Origin: Ryuthela nishihirai
Lineage: Eukaryota; Arthropoda; Arachnida; Araneae; Heptathelidae
NCBI GenBank assembly: GCA_038380435.1
Contig: JAWZYU010000017.1
Coordinates: forward strand, 22,381,283 to 22,445,282
Direction of reading: 5' to 3'
Length of the DNA: 64,000 nucleotides
The notes below the pieces were generated by a model. It worked only from the letters and a program-made list of their open reading frames with translations, was not told the origin of the DNA and searched no databases. Position 1 is the stretch's first letter. Each line of letters begins with the position of its first letter. Position numbers and translations under genes: made by a program. This document shows positions 1 through 11,489 of this stretch, piece after piece.

Positions 1-675
1 TATAATCGTGTTCATAATTTTTATTTCACACCTTTAGAACTACAGTTCACAATTTATGTCTTCATTTTAATGTTATAAAAGCTGTAGCATATTTCATTTT
101 GAAACCGTTTTCACCATTACAATATGGGATTTTCTGCGAAAATAAACGTAGAGTAATAAGCAACAATTTGTTTTAGAATGATAAATTACTACCATAACAA
201 AAATAGATTTTAGCTATATTATTTACTATTAATTTTTACCAAAAAGATATTTGCCTCGTAGTCATTCAATTGTGGTCTCCATTACATTAACCATATACTA
301 CTGGCCTGGCATTGGTGGTCTAGATGTCACTTCCACTAACTGAACACATTTTGCGCCTTGTTCCTCAAATGAGTAAAATCCCAAACACGCTCAGCTACGA
401 TGAATTACTCGTTTTCCATTATTATATTCACTTGTCATAACAACATAATACCTCAGTAATTAAGAGTTAAACTAATTGAATCCTACCTAATTGGAATGGA
501 AAGGTACATTGGGCTCCAGGGTTAAAATTGGAAAGAGGAATAAACGAAAGTGGTTTTTTTCGGAGTGGAATCAAAATAATCAAGGAAAATAGTAAGTAAA
601 TAATATATAATTGATATACATCTGAATGATAATAATCATTATAAAACGTTTATTTTGAGTTGCATTGTACCTTTG
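1..675. other. Intergenic, nothing recognised
   Basis: It is AT-rich with short homopolymers. I see no coding exon, element end or RNA gene. All frames are short. Confidence 0.5.
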
Positions 676-962
676 ACCGGAACTTTTTTGCACACAATGA
701 GTTAAATGGCCAGGTTACAAGGACCTCGAAGGTTCAGAGGTTGGTGGGACCCACTGTTGGAAGTCAGATAGTAGCCTCCCGTCAAGGCCATTCAGTGTGT
801 TCCTTAATGTGCACAGGGTATGGGTCTTCTGCACACTAGGCTACGACTTAATGTCCCATACTAACTGTGGGCAAGACGGGGGGTTTGTGGAGATAAATCC
901 CAACGGTGACCCAGCTGGGACTCGAACCTGGGAACTGCAGATTATGAGCCACCCCAAGCCCC
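676..962 (-). repeat. SINE family 1 copy
   Basis: Read on the minus strand it has tRNA-like GGTTCGAGTCCCAGCTGGGT, then the family body (GTGCACATTAAGGAACAC, CAACCTCTGAACCTTCGAGG) and the CCTGGCCATTTA tail region. The head is partly missing. The plus-strand 65-residue frame over it is not a gene. Confidence 0.8.
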
Positions 963-3207
963 GTTTTATTTTGAATATTTCAACGAATATTTAGGTATAC
1001 TTTATATTAAACTTAAATATTTCCATATTTCTGAGCTAATTTAAAAAAGTTTTTTTTATTAGTTGCCAAAATTGAAGCTTTTCTGCTGACTGAGACTTCG
1101 GAGGCATTTTTTTTTCACTGGCTGACAACTTTTCCTGAAAACCTTAGCTCGTTTTAAGGAAAAACGAGCCAACGTTTTCATTTTGTCGTCTCTCAATCCT
1201 TCTGTAGACAGTAAATTTTTTGTTGCTAGAGATAAATTTAAAATTCTTTTGGGATTGGATAGGTATTGACGAAATATTACAATTGCGAATCTTCCAATAA
1301 CTATAACTGTAATAACAATAACACACTCTAATGGTGTAAAATGTTCGAAATGGCAAAATTTAAGTGAATATTTCAAAGCGATATCAGTATGTTGAAAATT
1401 TGGTAATGAAATATGAAAGGAATTTTGCATTGATGATAAATAGTTTTTACCTTTACCCCTAGGGAATAAAACAGAGTTTCTTATTTTAAGGGATAATTGT
1501 TTGTTTCTAGAAGTAAGTTAGAAAATATTTTTGGGCTCGACAGGTATGGATGAAATATTACGATTCATATATTGCAAATATCCCAAAATGTTTTAATTGC
1601 ACCTTTTAACCGTAAAATGATTCTCTTATAGAAAATTTATTTTTTTTATATTTGGAATTGGATGATTTAGCTTTCGATTAAAAAATGCAACTACGTAATA
1701 TGCTGTGTCAGGAAGGAATCTGGGGTCGGGGGAGCTCTCTTCCACTGAGAATGCTAATAAAGGGAATAGATGCAAAAATTATTAAAATTTACACACATTA
1801 CATGCATCTTTCAAGAAAATTTATCCACCTCTAAAACTGAGGAGGTTTTATACCGCAATTGAAACCCAGTCCTTATTTCCCCACTTTCATTTCTATTTAG
1901 ATCCGAGTTTGCCCTCTATATAAAACAGCCTGTTGTTTAATTACAGAATTTAATAGGAGAATGAATATTCTGAAAAATATTTTTTAAGAGCAAAATTGCA
2001 TTTTTTTTTTGGTTTAAAAAGATGCAAAAACATTTTAATATTTTCACAAATATTTTTATAACATTAAATATAATTTATACTTTCTCTAACTGAACTGAAA
2101 AACTATTTTAAATAATGCAAAACTTATGCCATCATTATAGTTGCCAGATTTTGAAATGCAGTTGAACAATAGCAGGAAATGTGACGCAGTAGTTTTATTT
2201 TCTCCTTACTGAATGTGCATAACTCCCAATTACTAAAACTGTCGCAAACTAGTTCACCTTAGTGAACTAGGCTTCTCATCTCTAGTAGAGACCTCTATTT
2301 ATAGGCATTGCCAGTTTCAGTGTCCCACGTGACTGGACGTGATACTTCTGTTTTGTACACTATCAGGGTGTATATAATAATTTGTCCATTCAATTTACAT
2401 ATCTAATAGAATGTGGCGATATAAAATCTTAAATACAAAAGGAAAACATTTCAAACAATATATATAACTCCAAAAATCTGTATTTATCGATTATTAGAGA
2501 CTACTACTCAGAAATTGAACTTTCTATACAAAATTACCAATTTTAATTTTTTTTTCAGGGGAGACATAAAAGTTTCACGTTGAATTTTTTTCTCAAATAT
2601 ATTCTCTTGTAAAGAGCTTATTCCGTTATTTCCATAATTCACTACCCTGTGAGCGAATTCAAAATTGCTCCGTTCCCTGCGAGCGATTGTAGTTTAGGGA
2701 CTCCTAGTAGCCGCCTATCTCGATATAGTGGCATATAAATGGTGGGTACGTTAGTCACGATCGAGTTTATCGCAAGCGTATTCCGATATTAAAATTAATC
2801 GCAAATGATGAATGACTCACAGTCTACAAGTAGCTGTCATTTGGTGATTACTAATTCATATATCTCATAAAGAAACATTAAAATACAGAACTAGTCAGGA
2901 ACGTTTTCGGTCGAATTTTTCCAACCTATTTTCTCATTTATTTGGATCAGCCTGAAATATAAACAGAGTGCAATTATTCCCATTGTTGTTAATACAATTT
3001 GCAGCTGAATATCCTCTGACAAGCTTTACGATACAATTCGATGGGGTATAGCTCTTGTTAAAATATTAAATGATTATAATAGAATTAAATATGTAAAAAA
3101 TAGCATATATAATATTATTCAGAAAACATTATTGGTCTATGGATTAGACGCGAAAAAGCCGTTTTGAATTACACTGCGGTTACCATCACTTTCCGTGCCA
3201 AATGCCA
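963..3207. other. Intergenic, mostly unassigned
   Basis: It holds the diverged MITE copy at 1720-1965. It also holds a small dispersed motif (GAAATATTACAATT near 1275, GAAATATTACGATT near 1555) that recurs at 28285 with similar flanks, and a short hairpin CTAGTTCAC/GTGAACTAG near 2259-2283. The minus-strand 123-residue frame at 1059-1430 has no recognisable domain and lies in low-complexity DNA, so I do not call it a gene. Confidence 0.4.
1720..1965 (+). mobile_element. Diverged copy of the GGGCC-AGATC MITE family
   Basis: CTGGGGTCGGGGGAGC at the left, a GAATGCTAATAAAGGGAAT block and TTTAGATCCGAG at the right parallel the two better copies in order and spacing. It is old and carries no gene. 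Confidence 0.35.
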
Positions 3208-3405
3208 CAGCATTTTACGGCCGAGTGGTTAGCACGTTTGGCTACTGATCTAAGGGACCTGGGTTCGAGCCCCGGATTAGGCATGGATGTGTGTGTCGTT
3301 TTTCTGCTGAGGTCCTGCCATCCTCTCAGATCTCCTACTGTGGCATATAAACTGATACGCTCCTGTCAGACCTCTGTGGCAAGCAGCTGCTTGAGGGGGT
3401 AATTA
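3208..3405 (+). repeat. SINE family 2 copy
   Basis: The tRNA-like head GGCCGAGTGGTTAGCACG and B box GGGTTCGAGCCCC come first, then the body CTGCTGAGGTCCTGCCATCC. The 3' end is AGCAGCTGCTTGAGGGGGTA with an A/T-rich tail. The 66-residue frame is a by-product. Confidence 0.85.
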
Positions 3406-3447
3406 TATAAAAAAAATTTATTATTAAGTATGGAACACGAGTCATAG

Positions 3448-3780
3448 GGTTGGGTTGTTTTACCTCTGAGCGGCACTCTTTTGCACACCATAGGCTAAAT
3501 GGCCAGGTCACACGAACCCTGAAGGCTCAGAGAAGTTTGGAGGGGATCCACTGGAACAGCTGTTGGGAGACACGGTAGTCTCCCGTCAAGGCCACCCCAG
3601 CGTGTTCTTTAACGTGCACAAGGTATGGCTCTCCCACATACGGGGCCACGGCTTAACGTCCCATCCGACGGCCTTTACAAGTCCATTGGTGTCCCCTATT
3701 GACCGTGGGCAGGGAGTGGAATTTTGCGGAGATAAATCTCAACGCTGACCCAGCTGGGAACTACAGATTACGAGACACCC
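3448..3780 (-). repeat. SINE family 1 copy with target duplication
   Basis: It is flanked by CACGAGTCATAG (3436-3447) and CACGAGTCGTAG (3781-3792), a 12-base target duplication with one mismatch. The tRNA-like head is partly deleted: the B box is reduced to CCCAGCTGGG. Confidence 0.85.
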
Positions 3781-3908
3781 CACGAGTCGTAGAAACCAAT
3801 AACGGCTTCCCCGTACCCACAGTGCATATTGGACTTGAATGATTTTTAAACGTAGAAACAAAACTTCAGCAATTTATTTTTGAGTAGAATCTAAAATTTG
3901 AATATTTA

Positions 3909-4097
3909 GCGTCCCGTGAACGAGTGGTTACTGTGCTTGGTTACCGATTAAAGGGACCTGGGTTCGATCCCTGGATAAGGCAAGGATGTTTGTCGTTTTT
4001 CTGCTCAGCTCCCATCTTCACAAACCTTCTTCTATGGCGTAATTAAACTGACAGACTCCTATGGAAAGCAGCTGCTTGAAAGGATATTTATTTATTA
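3909..4097 (+). repeat. SINE family 2 copy
   Basis: It has the head GTCCCGTGAACGAGTGGTTA, the B box GGGTTCGATCCC, the end CAGCTGCTTGAAAGGATATT and a TTTATTATT-type tail. Confidence 0.82.
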
Positions 4098-4539
4098 CTG
4101 TTACCAAGTATCGTCTCAACTACACCGTGGAAAAGAAAAAACTTGTTTTATTGAAAAGTTTCTAATTTCCGAAAGTACTCTCGAAATACATACATAGCTT
4201 TAAAGTTACCGATTTTAATTGCAGTTGTGATTTCGTATGTAGAAATATTTATGCTCAGTAATTTGGCATAAAACAATACTATATCCATATCTTTTCACTG
4301 CGCATGTCCGAAACAAGAAACTCGCCTCTAGTCCCCGTCAATAAGGACACTGGCCTAGTCTCTACGCAAATTATGGGAAGTTATTTCGGTCTTATAAAAT
4401 TCCCGAGATACCTTAATTGAATAGTTCCCAATAGAAATATTGCAGAATTTACCGAGAATGGAATATAAAATTATGAAAACGTTCCTGTTGAATTTGCGAT
4501 CACTGCTTGAACATTATGGAAAAAAAAAGATAATTTCAG

Positions 4540-4890
4540 GTGACTTAGGATCCTGGTGCAGCTGCACCATTGGATGAGACACCTGTGCGGCAGTCTCGCT
4601 GCAAAAACAGACCTTATCACCTTTCCTCAAAGATGCTCAAAAGGGTTTAAGATCTGGGGATTGTGCAGGCCAATGAAGCATGGAAAACTCGTCGGTATGT
4701 TTCTTGAACCATTCAATGACGATATGTGCCTTGTGAGCAGGTGCATCATTATGCCGAACGTGTCCATCTAAGTAGGATAAACTGTAGCCATGAAGAGATG
4801 AACTTGATCAGCATCATGTTCAAATAAGCAGTGGTGTTCAGATGTCGTTCGATGGGTATCAGGGGGCTTAATGTGTGCCAGGGAAACATC
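4540..4890 (-). pseudogene. Tc1-like transposase C-terminal relic
   Basis: The minus strand translates to a TAYLNMML run, DGHVRHNDAPAHKAHIVIEW and FSMLHWPAQSPDLKPF. These match the second and third catalytic blocks of Tc1-like transposases. The third block reads SPDLKPF followed by a stop, so the catalytic glutamate region is lost. No terminal repeats remain. Confidence 0.7.
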
Positions 4891-5175
4891 ATCTATATTA
4901 AACAATAAAAATGGTGCTCAAAAATGCTACATCATGACAATAATTTTTTTTTAATTTAAATATATGACACATATTTTATACTTTGACAAAAAAACTCAAA
5001 AAACGCTGATTTTTTCTTTAGAGAATTTTTTGGTTTTAATATGTGAACTTACACAAATTACTTGATATGAAGTTTCAAAAAGGTACCTTCTTCGAGAAAC
5101 TTGACTCAGTGAAATTTTTGACCGAACCTCAAGAAAATGGCGCATATTTAGAAGAAAAAAATTAGTTTCATCTAT

Positions 5176-5519
5176 GGGTTGTTTTACCTCTGAGTGGCAT
5201 GGACCCCGAAGACTCAGAGTAAGTTGGGGGAGGGAACCCACTGGAATAGCTGTTGGGAGACAGATGGTAGCTTCCCATCAAGGCCATCCAGTGTGTTTTT
5301 TAATGTGCAAAATTATGGCTGTCCCACACACGGGGCCACAGTTTAACGTTCCATCCGACGGATGGCAGCCTTTCCAAACCCATCGGTGTCCCCTACTGAC
5401 TGCGGGCAAGGTGGGGGAATTTTGCGGAGATAAATCTCAACACTGACTCAGCAGGGGCTCAAACCTGGGAACTACAGATTACAAGCCTGCTGCGCTACCG
5501 ACTGAGCCACCTCCACCCT
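5176..5519 (-). repeat. SINE family 1 copy
   Basis: It is a full-span copy lacking about 40 bases after the tail (CTCTGAGTGGCATGGACCCC). The flanks TTTCATCTATG and TTTCATCAATG form a probable target duplication. The A/B-box head is at the right end. Confidence 0.82.
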
Positions 5520-5524
5520 TTTCA

Positions 5525-5612
5525 TCAATGAGTGGAATCTGAACCAACACCTCCTACTTACATGCCAGGTGCTCTAACCACTAAGTTAATACCAGCTCAA
5601 TCATTATGTATT
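5525..5612 (-). repeat. tRNA-like fragment (SINE family 3 type)
   Basis: On the minus strand it has A-box-like TTAGTGGTTAGAGCACCTGG and B-box-like GGTTCAGATTCC. It resembles the unit at 6338-6412. It is too diverged to be a functional tRNA gene. Confidence 0.45.
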
Positions 5613-5658
5613 GAGACTTTTTAATCTTCCTGATCTTGTTCCCCACAGTGCCATCAAT

Positions 5659-6033
5659 TATTGGGTTGTTTTACCTCTGAGCATTTTTTGAACAAAATGG
5701 GCTAAATGGCCAGGTCACAAGGACCCCAGGCGCTCAGAGAAAGTTAGAGGGGGGGGGGGACTGATGGCCAGCTTTTGGGAGACAGATGGCAGTCTCCTGT
5801 TAAGGCCATCCAGCATGTTCTTTAATGTGCACAGAATATGGTTCTTCCTCACAAAGTGCCATGGCTAATGTCCCGTCCAATGAACAGTGGCCTTTCGAAG
5901 CCCATCGGTGTCCCCTACTGACTGAGGGCAGGGAGTGTTGCAGAAATAAATCTCAATGCTGGCCCAGGTGGGACTTGAATCTGAGAACTGCAGATTATTA
6001 GCCTGGCACACTACCAACTGAGCCACCCCTCAA
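5659..6033 (-). repeat. SINE family 1 copy
   Basis: It is a nearly full-length, diverged copy with the family tail (GGGTTGTTTTACCTCTGAGC read here) at the left and a tRNA-like head at the right. The flanks TCAATTATT and TCAATGGTT may be the target duplication. Confidence 0.82.
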
Positions 6034-6139
6034 TGGTTGGGAAAGGCAATTTATCCAATATTGCTCAATATATATATAGATGATACATAAGGAAGTCACT
6101 CACACTAAAGCATTAAGCACTAAAGCATCACTCACACTA

Positions 6140-6492
6140 ATGCAAGAATCATTCAATAATAAATACACACAGTACCCGTTAACATTTAATTCAAGAAATA
6201 GTTTTATGGAAAAAATTAATTTTGCCAACAAGTGTAATTCAGACCCATGTCTTCCAGTTACAAGTCGTTGCTTTTATCACCAAGCTATCAGCAGCTCAGC
6301 CATTTATCCATTAATTGTGACTTTTTAAAGTGAATAAAAAGTTGTAGCTTAGTGGTTAGAGTACCTGGCATGCAATTAAGAGGCTTGGGTTTGAATCCCA
6401 CTCATCAGTGACATTTATTTTTCCACAAAACTATTTCTTGAATTAAATGTGAACAGGTAATCCGTGTAGTTATTATTGAACGATTCTTAGTA
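6140..6492. mobile_element. Inverted repeat with tRNA-like core
   Basis: 6143-6215 and 6418-6490 are inverted copies (AATTCAAGAAATAGTTTTAT against AAACTATTTCTTGAATT). Between them 6338-6412 reads like a tRNA-derived unit: TAGCTTAGTGGTTAGAG (A box) and GGTTTGAATCCC (B box). It appears related to 33086-33248 in layout. Confidence 0.5.
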
Positions 6493-7189
6493 AGTAAGGA
6501 TGAAGTTGAGTGCTACTGTCATATACAATGTTGGGCTCAAGTTCCATTCATTAATTGAAGCTGATTGATTTTGCCAATTTTACAAAAACATGTTTGATAA
6601 TGAGTGACATGTTGATTCCACGCTTTACTGATTAACTACTTGTGAGGTCTCCTGATTTTTATGGTGCTTTTTTAAGAGGCCAACAGATTCGTATGAAATG
6701 AGAACTAATGACTATATGATTCAATATTTAAAATATAAGAAAACAAACTTATTAATGGAAATGGCACATATTACCATTGTTTTACAAATTAAAGCAATAA
6801 AGACAACTCCTTGACAGTAGGAGTAAGCAGAATAAGAACTCTTTATAATTATTTTATAAATATTCAAGCATACAATTATGAATTTTTTTGTTTCATAAGA
6901 ATCCACTGGCCAAATTGTAAAATAATAACCTTAAAAATATAAGGTCACAGAGGGTTGATACTGATATAATAATCAGTAAAGTGTGGAATCAAAAAATGCT
7001 CATAATTTCATAACTGCATGTTTTCGTAAAATTATGAAAATTGCCCAGAATTTTCAGAACTTGGGCACGTTGTTTTTACAGCATACATTTTACTTCCCCC
7101 CCCCCTTGCATATCTTTGCAGATGAATATTAAAAAAATGCTTTGATAAATAGTGGACACAGAAGTCATATCAAATACTAGAAATTAGTG

Positions 7190-9366
7190 ATGAGTCGTTC
7201 ACAGATTCATTCAAAATGAACGAATCATGTGAGCCATTTGTTGGTCTCTTTTTTGAAAAGAATCAATTCTTTGAATCATTTGACCTCACCATAGATTATT
7301 TTTCACACAAGTCACGAATTAACTGAAAACTACAGAAGTAAAAACTATTGCAGTTGAATATCAACTTTCTTCTTTCTTACAAAGTTCCTTTCGAAGGAGC
7401 CGAAAGAATCAGACTGAATGAATCGGCTGTACTGACTCAATGGCTCAAATGAATCCTTTGACTCCTATCATTTGCGGAGTCAAATCAGAATGAATGAATC
7501 GGCCATACTGACTCAAATGAATACTTTGACTCCTATCATTCATGAAGGAGTCGAATCAGCTGTACTGACAAAATTGAATCCTTTGACTAATAAGATCAAA
7601 GGGATTGACTCCGGATTCCAAATTCTTTTGATTTCTTCGACTTTGCAAATGATGAGTGGATTGCAGGAGATGTTTATTAATATAAATATAGGTAAATGAA
7701 ATGCCAGAGACATCATCATCATCCTCAAGCAGCCATGGGCTACAGAGGTCCAACCAGACCGTGCAATTTTGTTCTCCAAGCAAATCTGTCCTGAGCTACA
7801 TCTGCTGCATCTGGCCACTGCACACCAATTCTAATAAGGTCCTGTTTGACACTGTCTGCCCACCGCATCCTAGGTCTCCCTCTCTTTCTGAAGCCTTTAG
7901 GCACACTGTTCATAACCCTATTCGCCAATCTATAATTATCCATACGGACAACATGGCCAAACCAATAGTCTCTCTCTCTCTCTGCACAATATGCAGCTTA
8001 AAGGAGGTTGCCGACTTCTTTGCCTAACCTCATCACTAGTTACAAAGTTGAACCACCTAATGCCCAAGATACTGCGTAAGCATCTAGAATCAAAAGCATC
8101 TAGTTTCCTGTTATCTTGTTTACAAATTGTCCAAGTTTCACTACCATAACTAACCCTAGAAAGAACCAAACTATTATAGTCTAATTTTAGTCTTTAGGTG
8201 TATATGCCTATTTCTCCACACTCTCCATAGATTCTTAAAAGTCATGGTAGAAATCTCTATCTGTCTGTTAATCTCATGCTGCACATCACCAGCATCTGTT
8301 ACATAGCTCCCAAGATAATTAAACTATGACACCTGTTCAAGATTGCAACCATTCAGATTAACTGAATCACAGCCTGCTTGATCAATTTTTCATCACTTTA
8401 GTTTTCTCTCTGTTTATAACCAAACCTACTCTAGCACCAGATTCATCAACAGCTCGAATGAAAGAGTTCATCTCATCAACATCATTTGCCAAAAGGGCTA
8501 AATCATCAAAAAGGGCTGAAAAAAGGGCTGAAATCAGAAATTTCAGTATCTCCAAACCATTTAAGGCCAAAATCTTTCCCTTGCAGTGAATTTCACATAA
8601 TATAATCAGTAACCAAACTAAAGAGCAAAGGAGACAAAATGCACCCAAATGCACCAGAAGTAATGCTAAACCAATTGCTACAAGCCTTACCAACTCTCAC
8701 ACAAAACTCAGTGTTATTATAGAGCTTTCATTATGTTAACTAACTTGTCTGGTATACCATATAATCTTACAATCAACGGTTGACTTAAATAAATGAAGTC
8801 AATTTTAATAGCTGCTATGATTTAAATAAATTCTATTTCAGTAATATCTTCAAATAAAGCAGTTGAAAAGGCTGTTTTCATATTTTTAGGCTTTGAATTT
8901 TTTTTTTATATTTACTTCTTATATAGCTTGCTAGATTTTTTCAGGTGGTTTTTTAACAATCGATAAATGAACCATTTCAGACAAATCGTTTAAAAGCTTT
9001 GTTTCAATTTCTATGTGCTAACAAAACAATTAATTACAATCAAGTTGACTGTGTTTGGAGTGCTCTTGAACAAAAAGCAAAAGATTTAGTATTAGTAATG
9101 TGCAAAGATTAAAAGTTATTTGTCTAAAATTTTAAAAATTTATCTACAAAGTATTTTTTTTAAAATGTGGTGAAATCTGATAATTTAGTTATTGAAATTA
9201 AAAAAAAATTAATTTTTCTATATTAATTAGTGTCTATATTTGAAATAATTCACCTACTAGATTACACTAAACAGCAACTGATTTGAATGAGTCAAATGAA
9301 CGAATCTTTTAAGTGAGCCGATTCAAAAGAATCGAAACTTTGAAGAATTGTTTTGCCCATCACTAC
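7190..9366. mobile_element. GAATC-rich DNA transposon split by RTE copy A
   Basis: The left boundary TTAGTGATGAGTCGTTCA and the right boundary GTTTTGCCCATCACTA are inverted. Next to both ends are runs of GAATC/GATTC and GACTC words in opposite orientations. An imperfect tandem array of three units of about 75-80 bases (7395-7600, GACTCAAATGAATCCTTTGA type) follows the left end. No transposase is recognised. RTE copy A occupies 7708-8776, leaving about 1.1 kb of the element itself. Confidence 0.5.
7708..8776 (-). mobile_element. RTE retrotransposon, 3' fragment (copy A)
   Basis: This is a 5'-truncated minus-strand RTE with the CATCATCATCATCCTCAAGC 3' end. It covers the RT catalytic region through the C-terminal RGRPRMRWAD tail, with small indels such as a duplicated AAAAGGGCTGA tract near 8510-8530. 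It lies inside the GAATC-rich element at 7190-9366 and so is younger than that element. It keeps the GATAA that copy B lost. Confidence 0.82.
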
Positions 9367-9954
9367 TACAAGTGCACAAAATTGCTCGTTTTCCCCTCCA
9401 TACTTTAGTAACATGATGCTTTTTTATACCTTTACTCAAATATAATGCATATATCTACATATTCTTTAAAAAAACAAAGAATTGTGAAAAAAATTCAGTC
9501 ATTATTGTTTACAAAAATATTTCTTAGATTATAATTTTCAATTAGAGGTGGATAATAGATTGAATGTGTGCACTTAAATGGCAAAACAAAATGTGCTTAT
9601 TACTGGGTTAAAATGTACCAATTTTAGTTCACATTTTTAACTTCTTAGGATTATGATCAAGTGCCATTTTGTGTCTGATTTGCCATTAGTCAAACAGTTG
9701 TCTTGAAATTTTCAGATAATGATTTATAATATTTATAAATTTTATCAGTATGAAAAGCAATGGGGGGGGGGGGGGGGGAGAGGAGGAGAAATGAAGTAAT
9801 TTTCTCCCATGGATTTGCACACATCACAAATTTAATATTTACCCATTAAAATCTGTAAAAGTTAGGAGGTAAATAAGAGAACTGACAAAATCATAAACTT
9901 TATACAGCAAAAAAAATATCTTTAAATAATTGTTGCTGATGAGGAAACTTTGAA

Positions 9955-10180
9955 ACAGGGCCAGATCGGGGGGGGGGGGGGGGGGAGGCAAGGGGGCCAT
10001 GCCCTCCCTTTCAGAATGCCAGTAAGAGTAATAGAGGCAAAAAATTTAGAAACCTGTTTATAATTTGTGTAATTTTCTAAAGACCTGTCAAATGGAAGGG
10101 GAAATGCTATATTGCATTGGAAATCCAGTCTCTTGCTCAACCCTCATGTCACCTAGAATTTTTCTAGATCTGGGCCTGCT
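9955..10180. mobile_element. Short MITE with GGGCC-AGATC ends and a G tract
   Basis: CAGGGCCAGATC at the left and GATCTGGGCCTG at the right are inverted terminal repeats. The flanks CTTTGAAA and CTTAGAAT could be a decayed 8-base duplication, pointing to hAT. A run of 17 or more G follows the left end. Related copies without clear left ends lie at 28905-29128 and about 1720-1965; all share AATGCTAGTAA..GGTAAT-like blocks and an AATGGAGGGGAAAT-like block. Confidence 0.55.
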
Positions 10181-10189
10181 TAGAATACA

Positions 10190-11275
10190 TTTCTTTTCCG
10201 TAGATCGTGTATGTATATATGCGATGTTTCAGGTAAAACTTTACCCATTACCATCTCCATCTGAGAACAAGCCCAGTTGGCATAAGTAAAAACATATAAG
10301 TAAACTACCCATGGATGGGGCCCCTAAGGGCCAACATAAAATACAAGCTAAAAATAGCATATATCATGCACAAGATACCAAAACGAATAGCTTTCCTCAG
10401 AGAAAGCTCATTTTAGTCTCTTATATTTATTAAAAACATTATGATCATAATTAAGCAAAGAAATAATCTCATATGGATTATTTTTAACAGCATCAAAAAA
10501 CCTTTTTGGATGTATTTAATACGAGTATATATGTGGTTGATGTCCAAGTCTTTATGAAGTTGTCTGTTAGTAACACAAAAAGGGGCATCGACCGCAGATC
10601 TCATTTCTTTTGATGCCAGCAAAAACGATTATACAAATAATTAATTATCCTAGTATACTGTTGTTATGATCAAACACTATAAATGAAAAAAACTTTCCAC
10701 GAAAATTTTAAATCGTTATACTTTGTTGTGTAGAGTTAATATCTCAATTTGTTCTACTGAATACTACTGTAAAAAACACTATTAACCTGCTCTGTTGAAA
10801 ATGAATACCAATTTCTAACGCAAACATTTTAACCTGGATAAATCTTGCATCAATCGGCCCAAAGGAAGACAAAAAATATATACACAAAATATTAAACTCT
10901 GTTCCTTTAAATAACTATAGTCTTTAACATTTTCATTGTATACCAATTAATTTTTCATATTGGAAATAGTCCGAAACTGACTATAAAACTGCAATAATTT
11001 TACACTTTAACACTAGATAGCTTTGCTATTAAACGTTACCGAGCAGGAGGTAATGCTTGTGTAGAGCAGCCAGACAAAATACCCAATGACCTTGAAGAAT
11101 AATGGAAAATAACTAAGTTTATGAAAGATATTATTTAATAAACTTAAAAAATAATTAATTTATTTTTTATAAAAATATGAAATATTTATTTTTTATTTCA
11201 ATATCTATTTGATAATATTTTTAAAGTACCAATGCTTGGTGTTGAGGCTAACAACGTCTCGTCAGGATTGTGGGA
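10190..11275. other. Presumed upstream region of HCF
   Basis: It is AT-rich, without a recognisable TATA box at the expected distance from the HCF start. The only promoter-type signal found is the TISU/YY1 element at the start codon itself. No transposon ends were identified. Confidence 0.4.
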
Positions 11276-11344
11276 ATGAGCCAAGATGGCGGCACCCATA
11301 CTGAAGTGGAAGCGGGTGACAAACACTACAGGACCAGCACCTAG
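11276..11344 (+). other. Possible overlapping upstream ORF at HCF start
   Basis: An ATG ten bases before the HCF start opens a 22-codon frame that overlaps the HCF frame in +1 and stops at TAG (11342-11344). It would matter only if the mRNA leader includes it; the TISU element predicts a leader too short or a start too direct for it to be used. No coding similarity is seen. Confidence 0.3.
11282..11293 (+). promoter_or_regulatory. TISU/YY1 element over the HCF start codon
   Basis: CAAGATGGCGGC matches the TISU consensus SAASATGGCGGC at all 12 positions and also contains the YY1 core ATGGCGGC. In other animals TISU acts both as a core-promoter element and as a scanning-free translation initiator for mRNAs with very short leaders. 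Its position exactly on the HCF ATG suggests transcription starts within a few tens of bases upstream. That start site is inferred, not seen. Confidence 0.7.
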
Positions 11345-11445
11345 ACCTCGACATGGTCATCGAGCCGTCTCAATTAAAGATCTTATGATTGTGTTCGGTG
11401 GTGGGAATGAAGGAATAGTTGATGAACTCCATGTTTATAATACAA
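11286..11445 (+). CDS. HCFC1: HCF exon 1: start codon and kelch blade 1
   Basis: This exon encodes residues 1-53 plus one base of codon 54. The protein begins [11 protein letters not shown] and reaches the first kelch signature [17 protein letters not shown], almost unchanged from fly and human HCF. The start was chosen because homology begins within a few residues of it (human and fly HCF have xxWKRV here) and because the ATG has A at -3 and G at +4. The donor is ACAA|GTAAGT. The N-terminus is shorter than the human one, which has about ten more residues before the WKRV motif. Blade 1 closes with the last strand of the propeller. The exon is GC-richer than its surroundings, as expected at a promoter-proximal first exon. 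The 5' end of the transcript cannot be fixed from sequence alone. Confidence 0.93.
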
Positions 11446-11489
11446 GTAAGTAGCTTTTCTTTTGGTTCACCGTTAGGGTTAAAGGTAAG

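Noticed and set aside
1059..1430. 123-residue minus-strand open frame
   Set aside because: It has low-complexity composition, no recognisable domain, no homologous neighbour and no splice context. It is consistent with chance in AT-rich DNA.
6338..6412. Possible functional tRNA gene
   Set aside because: A and B boxes are recognisable, but the acceptor and anticodon stems do not pair. It sits in an inverted-repeat element and resembles other decayed tRNA-derived units.
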